The notes under the pieces were generated by a model. It was given only the letters and a program-made list of their open reading frames with translations, searched no databases and was not told the DNA's origin. Below, piece by piece: positions 56,817-60,762 of a DNA stretch of 60,762 bases (position 1 is the stretch's first letter; every line of letters begins with the position of its first letter). A program made the translations under genes and the position numbers. The stretch is taken from assembly GCF_000716545.1 (NCBI RefSeq), contig NZ_JNWZ01000083.1:1-60762 (forward strand). Reading direction: 5' to 3'. The stretch is from Kitasatospora phosalacinea. GTDB taxonomy: Bacteria; Actinomycetota; Actinomycetes; Streptomycetales; Streptomycetaceae.

Positions 56817-56825
56817 CCCGCGCCC

Positions 56826-57062
56826 TCAGGCCGCGGCCAGCGGGTAGGCGTAGCCGCAGGGGTGGCTCAGGCCGGGCGGGTACGGCTCCAGGAAGCAGGC
56901 CACCGTGCCGCGCACGGTCACCCGTAGCCCGCCCGGCCCCAGGTACACGGCGAGCCCGTCCGCGGTGGTCTCCGCCGACCGGTAGACCACCGCCGTCATC
57001 TGCGGGGCGTGCGCCCCCGGCCGTCCGGGGACGGTGATCCGGTAACCGTGCGGCCCTTCCAT
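56826..57062 (-). CDS. Small hypothetical protein
   Basis: This 78-aa protein (HGYRITVPGRPGAHAPQMTA, VYLGPGGLRVTVRGTVACFL) is probably all-beta. It has no recognised family. GAGGTGGCGTC precedes the ATG at 57062. Only 9 bp separate its stop from the convergent PfpI gene. Confidence 0.65.
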   Translation of the reverse strand: MEGPHGYRITVPGRPGAHAPQMTAVVYRSAETTADGLAVYLGPGGLRVTVRGTVACFLEPYPPGLSHPCGYAYPLAAA

Positions 57063-57219
57063 GACGCCACCTCGTCCTGTTCCTCCACGACCTGCCCGAC
57101 CCGCGACCGCAGGCCCGGGCCCCCGCGCATACCCCCGGGGCGTTGGCCCCAATCGCCGCCCCGTCGTACCCTCCGTCCCGCCCCGGCCCTCGGCGCACCG
57201 ACCCTCAGCGCACCGACCC

Positions 57220-57879
57220 TCAACGCGCCGTCCCCGCCGCGAGCAGCATCCGCACCGCGCCCGGCAGGTCCGCGGCGCGGCGGTGCCCCGCGGCGACGAG
57301 CCCCTCGGCGCGGGCGACCCCGGCGGGGACGAGCAGGCCGCGCGCGCCGGCCTCGGCGGCGGCGACCAGGTCGGCGCCGGTGCCGCCGATGACGGTGGTG
57401 CGGGCCGGCGGGACCCGCAGGGCCCGGGTCGCGGCGAGGACCAGCCCGGGTGCGGGCTTGCGGCAGCCGCAGCGCTCGGCGGGGCCGTGCGGGCAGACGG
57501 CCCACACGTCGAACGGGCCGAACAGTTCCTCGATCCGGTGGTGGACGGTCTCGATCCGACGCCGGTTCAGGACCCCTCGGGCGACTCCGGGCTGCTCGGT
57601 CAGGACCCCCAACCGCACGCCGAGCGACCGCAGTTCGGCGACCGCCTGGCGGGCGCCGGGGCGGGGGTAGACCCGCCCGGGGTCGCCGTTGTACGCGATG
57701 TCCTCGATCAGCACGGTGTCCCGGTCGAGCAGCACCGCCGCCCCGCCGCCGTCCCCCGCGCTCCGCCGCCCGCCCGCGCCCCGCAGCACCACCCAGGGCG
57801 CGGACGGCTCCGGTCCGCCGCCCGGCGGCCGCCGGCCGGCGAGGGGAAGCGGTTTCAGGTACTCCGGCGTGAACTCCAT
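57220..57879 (-). CDS. HAD-superfamily phosphatase, GmhB (heptose bisphosphate phosphatase)-like
   Basis: This 219-aa protein has HAD motif I in VLLDRDTVLIED (D52 and D54), the zinc-loop pattern C-P-H-x-C-x-C in CPHGPAERCGCRKPAPGL, and motif IV IGGTGADLVAAAEAG (where GDS is more usual). This is the arrangement of D-glycero-heptose-1,7-bisphosphate phosphatases and histidinol-phosphate phosphatases. The GDGGG-rich region between residues 30 and 46 is an unusual insert. The start MEFTPEYLKP at 57879 has only a weak ribosome-binding site. Confidence 0.8.
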   Translation of the reverse strand: MEFTPEYLKPLPLAGRRPPGGGPEPSAPWVVLRGAGGRRSAGDGGGAAVLLDRDTVLIEDIAYNGDPGRVYPRPGARQAVAELRSLGVRLGVLTEQPGVARGVLNRRRIETVHHRIEELFGPFDVWAVCPHGPAERCGCRKPAPGLVLAATRALRVPPARTTVIGGTGADLVAAAEAGARGLLVPAGVARAEGLVAAGHRRAADLPGAVRMLLAAGTAR

Positions 57880-57957
57880 ACCCAGCGGCTGACCAGGCCC
57901 GCCCACCTCAAACCCCGGCCCCGCGAGCGCCGCCCCGGGAAGGGCCCGGCAGGGCCC

Positions 57958-57992
57958 GGCCCCCGACCGCCGTCGTCCGGCGGTCGGGGGCC
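57958..57992. terminator. 15-bp hairpin after the DUF5709-like gene
   Basis: GGCCCCCGACCGCCG (57958-57972) pairs perfectly with CGGCGGTCGGGGGCC (57978-57992) around TCGTC, and a second half-repeat CGGTCGGGGGCCGGG follows. It lies 128 bp downstream of the DUF5709-like gene on the minus strand. Confidence 0.6.
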
Positions 57993-58119
57993 GACGGTCG
58001 GGGGCCGGGTCCGGGGTCTCGCGGAGAGGGGCGCCAGCCGGTCCGACCCGCCCGCTACCGGGCCGCCTTCCGCACCGAGACAGCCACCACCCCGTACCGG
58101 CAAGGCACTTGGCGGACCG

Positions 58120-58752
58120 TCACTCCTCCTCCACCCGCATCGCGGCCTCCTCCGCCGACTGCCCGGGCCGTTCCTCGCCCTGCTCCTGCGCCCCCTCCCA
58201 GACCTCCGGCCGCTCCGCCGCCAGCCGGTCCTCCAACGACTCGCCGCGCGCCTGCTCCTCCCCCGTCACCCCGAACGACTCGGCGGCGACCGGCCGGTCC
58301 CCGGGCACCGGGGGGCGCTGCGGGTCGGCGGCGAGGTCGGCGGCGGGCGAGCCGTCCGCGAGGTCCGGGAGCCCTTCGTCCTCCGGGTCGGCCGCCGGGT
58401 CGGCGGGGCGGGCGCGTTCGGGGTCGAGCGCGGCGGGGGCGTCCTCCACCGCGTCCGGTCGCACCGGGCGGGAGGGGGCGCGCGGCGGGCCCGGCGGGTC
58501 CAGCTCCCTGGTCACCCCGCCGCCACCGCCGTCCGCCCGCTCCTCCCCCGGCTGGACGCCCGACACCGGCCCCTCCGCGATCTCGGGCTGCTGCTCGTCG
58601 CTGCCCGCCACGTTCGCCGTGCCGCCCTTGCCGATCGGCGCGGGCTCGCGTTCGGTGCCGTCGCGCTCCGGCTCGCGCTCCTCCCGGCCGCCGAGGTCCG
58701 CGGGGCCGATCGCCCCGCCCATGTCGTGCAGCGGACGTTCCTGCCGTCCCAT
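58120..58752 (-). CDS. DUF5709-like acidic disordered protein
   Basis: This 210-aa protein is rich in Glu, Pro, Ala and Asp and probably disordered. The C-terminal AAESFGVTGEEQARGESLED RLAAERPEVWEG matches the conserved end of DUF5709 proteins. GGAGG lies 8 bases before the ATG. Function unknown. It is divergent from the GH15 gene. Confidence 0.75.
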   Translation of the reverse strand: MGRQERPLHDMGGAIGPADLGGREEREPERDGTEREPAPIGKGGTANVAGSDEQQPEIAEGPVSGVQPGEERADGGGGGVTRELDPPGPPRAPSRPVRPDAVEDAPAALDPERARPADPAADPEDEGLPDLADGSPAADLAADPQRPPVPGDRPVAAESFGVTGEEQARGESLEDRLAAERPEVWEGAQEQGEERPGQSAEEAAMRVEEE

Positions 58753-58945
58753 CGCCGTGTCCTCCCGGTGGTTCTTCCGCCGGCCCGGGGCCGGCGCGTG
58801 CGCCCTGGCGTGTGCCCGGCCCCCGACTGCGGAAACGGCCGCGGGAACGACTGCGGGAACGGCCGCGGGAACGGGCCCGGAGGTTTCCGCCGCACCGGAG
58901 CGGACAGCCGCCACCGCGAGAGCCGCCCGACTCCCGGAGGCCGCC

Positions 58946-60703
58946 ATGCCCACCGCGTCCCGCCCCTGCGCCCCGCCCGCCCCGCACGCGCTGCGCGATT
59001 ACGCGCTGCTCGCCGACGGCCTGCGGGGCGCCCTGCTGGGCCCGGACGGCGTGCTCTGCTGGCTGTGCGCGCCGCGCTGGGACAGCGACGCGGTGCTGTC
59101 GGCGCTGATCGGCGGCCCCGGCTGGTACGGGCTGACCCCGACCGGGGCGTACGTGCCGGGCGGGCGGTACGAGGACGGCGGGCTGGTGTACCGCAGCCGC
59201 TGGGTCACCCGGGGCGGGGCGGTGGAGTGCCGCGAGGCGCTGGCCCGCCCGGCGGACCCGCACCGCACGGTGCTGCTGCGCCGCGTCCTGGCCGTGGACG
59301 GGCCGGCCGAGCTGGCGGTCTCCCTGCACCTGGCCGCCGGTTTCGGCACCGACCGCGCCACCGACCCGGTCCGCGACGAGGCGGGCCGCTGGACGCTGCG
59401 CACCGGCCCGCTGCACGCCCGGCTGACCGGCCTGCCGGACGCCCGGCCGGAGCGCTGCGGCGGGCTGCACGCCGTGCTGCGCACCGCGGCGGGCGGCTCG
59501 CACGACCTGGTCCTGGAGCTCGCCGACCGGCCGTTCGACGACGCCCCGCCGGACCCGGACCGCGCCTGGGCTGACACCGGGGCGGCCTGGGCGGCGGACG
59601 TCCCGACGCCGGGCGAGCTGGCGGGGCTGCCGGGCTCGCGCGACGTCCGGCACGCCCACGCCGTCCTCACCGGCCTGACCGGCCCGGACGGCGGCACCGT
59701 CGCCGCGGCCACCACCAGCCTCCCCGAGCGCGCCGAGCAGGGCCGCAACTACGACTACCGGTACGTGTGGATCCGCGACCAGGCGTACATCGGCCAGGCG
59801 GTGGCCGCCCGCGGGCCGCACCCGCTGCTGGCGGGCTCGGCCCGCTTCGTCACCGCCCGGCTGCTCACCGACGGCCCGCGCCTGGCCCCGGCGTACACCG
59901 CCGACGGCGGGCCGGTGCCGGACCTGCGCCGGCTCGAACTGCCGGGCTACCCGGGCGGGTTCGACGTGGCCGGGAACCTGGTGAACCGGCAGTTCCAGCT
60001 CGACGGGTTCGGCGAGAGCCTGCTGCTGCTGGCCGCCGCCGCCCGGCGCGGCCAGCTGGACGACGACGGGCGCCGGGCCGCCCGGGTCGCCGTCGAGGCG
60101 ATCGCCGCCCGGTACCGCGAACCCGACTCCGGCATCTGGGAGACCGTCCCCGACCACTGGACCCACAGCCGCCTCACCTGCGCCGCGGGCCTGCGGGCCG
60201 CCGCCGACGCGCTGCGCCGCCCCGACTGGCTGCCGCTCGCCGAGCGCCTCACCGCCGGCGCGCTCACCGACTCCCTGCACCCGAGCGGGCGGTGGCAGCG
60301 CTCCCCGACCGACCCGGCGGTGGACGCCGCGCTGCTGCTGCCCGCCCTGCGCGGCGCCGTCCCGTCCCGGGCCCGTCCCAGCCGGGCCACCCTCGCGGCG
60401 GTCCTCGCCGAACTCGCCGACGACCACCACTGCTACCGCTTCCGCCACGCCCCGGGCCCGCTCGCCGAGGCCGAGGGCGCCTTCCTGCTCTGCGGCTTCC
60501 TGGTCGCCCTCTCCCACCTCGGCCAGGGCAATCCCCTGGAGGCGCTGCGCTGGTACGAACGCAACCGCGCCGCCTGCGGGCCGCCCGGCCTCTACGCCGA
60601 GGAGTACGACGTCGCCCAGCGCCAGTTGCGCGGCAACCTCCCGCAGGCCTTCGTGCACGCCCTCCTGATGGAAGCGGCCACCCGCCTCGCCCCGGCCCTG
60701 TGA
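58946..60703 (+). CDS. GH15-family glucoamylase-like glycoside hydrolase
   Basis: This 585-aa cytoplasmic protein has the N-terminal beta-sandwich (DYALLADGLRGALLGPDGVL) and the (alpha/alpha)6 barrel with DYRYVWIRDQAYIG, SGIWETVPDHWTHSRLTCAA (general acid) and LYAEEYDVAQRQLRGNLPQA FVHALLM (general base). Related Streptomyces enzymes act on trehalose or dextrins. No signal peptide is present. CCGGAGG precedes the ATG. Coding ends just 2 bp before the adapter sequence, so the full gene is present. Confidence 0.92.
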   Translation: MPTASRPCAPPAPHALRDYALLADGLRGALLGPDGVLCWLCAPRWDSDAVLSALIGGPGWYGLTPTGAYVPGGRYEDGGLVYRSRWVTRGGAVECREALARPADPHRTVLLRRVLAVDGPAELAVSLHLAAGFGTDRATDPVRDEAGRWTLRTGPLHARLTGLPDARPERCGGLHAVLRTAAGGSHDLVLELADRPFDDAPPDPDRAWADTGAAWAADVPTPGELAGLPGSRDVRHAHAVLTGLTGPDGGTVAAATTSLPERAEQGRNYDYRYVWIRDQAYIGQAVAARGPHPLLAGSARFVTARLLTDGPRLAPAYTADGGPVPDLRRLELPGYPGGFDVAGNLVNRQFQLDGFGESLLLLAAAARRGQLDDDGRRAARVAVEAIAARYREPDSGIWETVPDHWTHSRLTCAAGLRAAADALRRPDWLPLAERLTAGALTDSLHPSGRWQRSPTDPAVDAALLLPALRGAVPSRARPSRATLAAVLAELADDHHCYRFRHAPGPLAEAEGAFLLCGFLVALSHLGQGNPLEALRWYERNRAACGPPGLYAEEYDVAQRQLRGNLPQAFVHALLMEAATRLAPAL

Positions 60704-60705
60704 AC

Positions 60706-60762
60706 CTGTCTCTTATACACATCTCCGAGCCCACGAGACCGTACTAGATCTCGTATGCCGTC
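60706..60762. other. Illumina Nextera adapter (sequencing artefact)
   Basis: CTGTCTCTTATACACATCT (60706-60724) is the Tn5 mosaic end used in Nextera libraries. CCGAGCCCACGAGAC (60725-60739) completes the read-2 adapter, CGTACTAG (60740-60747) is an i7 index, and ATCTCGTATGCCGTC (60748-60762) is the start of P7. This is not genomic DNA; it marks an untrimmed contig end. Confidence 0.98.

Overview
This is high-GC actinobacterial DNA, most likely from a Streptomycetaceae (Streptomyces or Kitasatospora). The evidence is a strong G/C third-position bias, many GTG and TTG starts, dense GTGA/ATGA translational overlaps, and many characteristic families: an ECF41 sigma factor, multi-HAMP hybrid kinases, ANTAR-SpoIIE phosphatases, GH64, class E sortase, DUF3040 and a CDGSH protein. 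The last 57 bases are not genomic. They are an Illumina Nextera i7 adapter (mosaic end, index and start of P7), so the window ends at an assembly contig end that was not trimmed.

Bases 1-14.7 kb are a decayed mobile or accessory region. They carry remains of at least six transposases: two short fragments near 0.2 and 2.0 kb, a complete-ended IS5/IS427-like element at 4.05-5.03 kb, an ISL3 fragment, an IS1182-like element at 8.75-10.69 kb and an IS982 fragment at 14.2-14.6 kb. Broken host genes (aminotransferase, P450, PIN-like toxin, amidohydrolase tail) lie between them. The apparently intact genes are an autoregulated ECF41 sigma factor with its carboxymuconolactone-decarboxylase partner, galE, a three-gene surface island (a 41-aa LPKTG microprotein, a membrane GT2 glycosyltransferase and a class E sortase), and a SnoaL/PadR/quinone-reductase cassette framed by 29-bp inverted repeats.

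From 14.7 to 24.9 kb: an alpha/beta hydrolase; a beta-1,3-glucan degradation pair (GH16 with a ricin-type CBM, and GH64 with CBM6) whose promoter region carries two identical LacI-type operators; a sugar-porter MFS protein; a DUF2231-Rieske protein; and a translationally coupled pair of a triple-Nudix protein and a 2H phosphoesterase. From 24.4 to 35 kb the region is dominated by stress signalling: SRPBCC and hydrophobic small proteins, an ANTAR/GAF/PAS/PP2C phosphatase, a multi-HAMP hybrid histidine kinase split by a frameshift, an RsbW-like ATPase, a STAS anti-sigma antagonist, a SigB/SigF-type sigma factor, and a downstream stress gene with a SigB-like promoter. A TetR gene then faces a DUF4345 gene that has an in-frame TGA.

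From 36.5 to 46 kb is a redox and sugar-acid operon (TPP-dependent enzyme, membrane protein, fused gluconate-dehydrogenase-subunit-3/GMC oxidoreductase, enolase-superfamily enzyme), followed by SDR, HAD and small membrane genes and a heptanucleotide tandem repeat. From 47.6 to 52.8 kb is a tightly overlapping operon: DDAH-like hydrolase, heme-oxygenase-like diiron enzyme, flavin-reductase-like protein, carboxylate-amine ligase, HemK2/MTQ2 methyltransferase, CDGSH protein and two small proteins. This operon and the LPKTG/GT2/sortase island are the best candidates for undescribed systems. The window ends with hemerythrin, a second ANTAR-PP2C phosphatase, a PfpI/DJ-1 protein, a GmhB-like HAD, a DUF5709-like protein and a GH15 glucoamylase.
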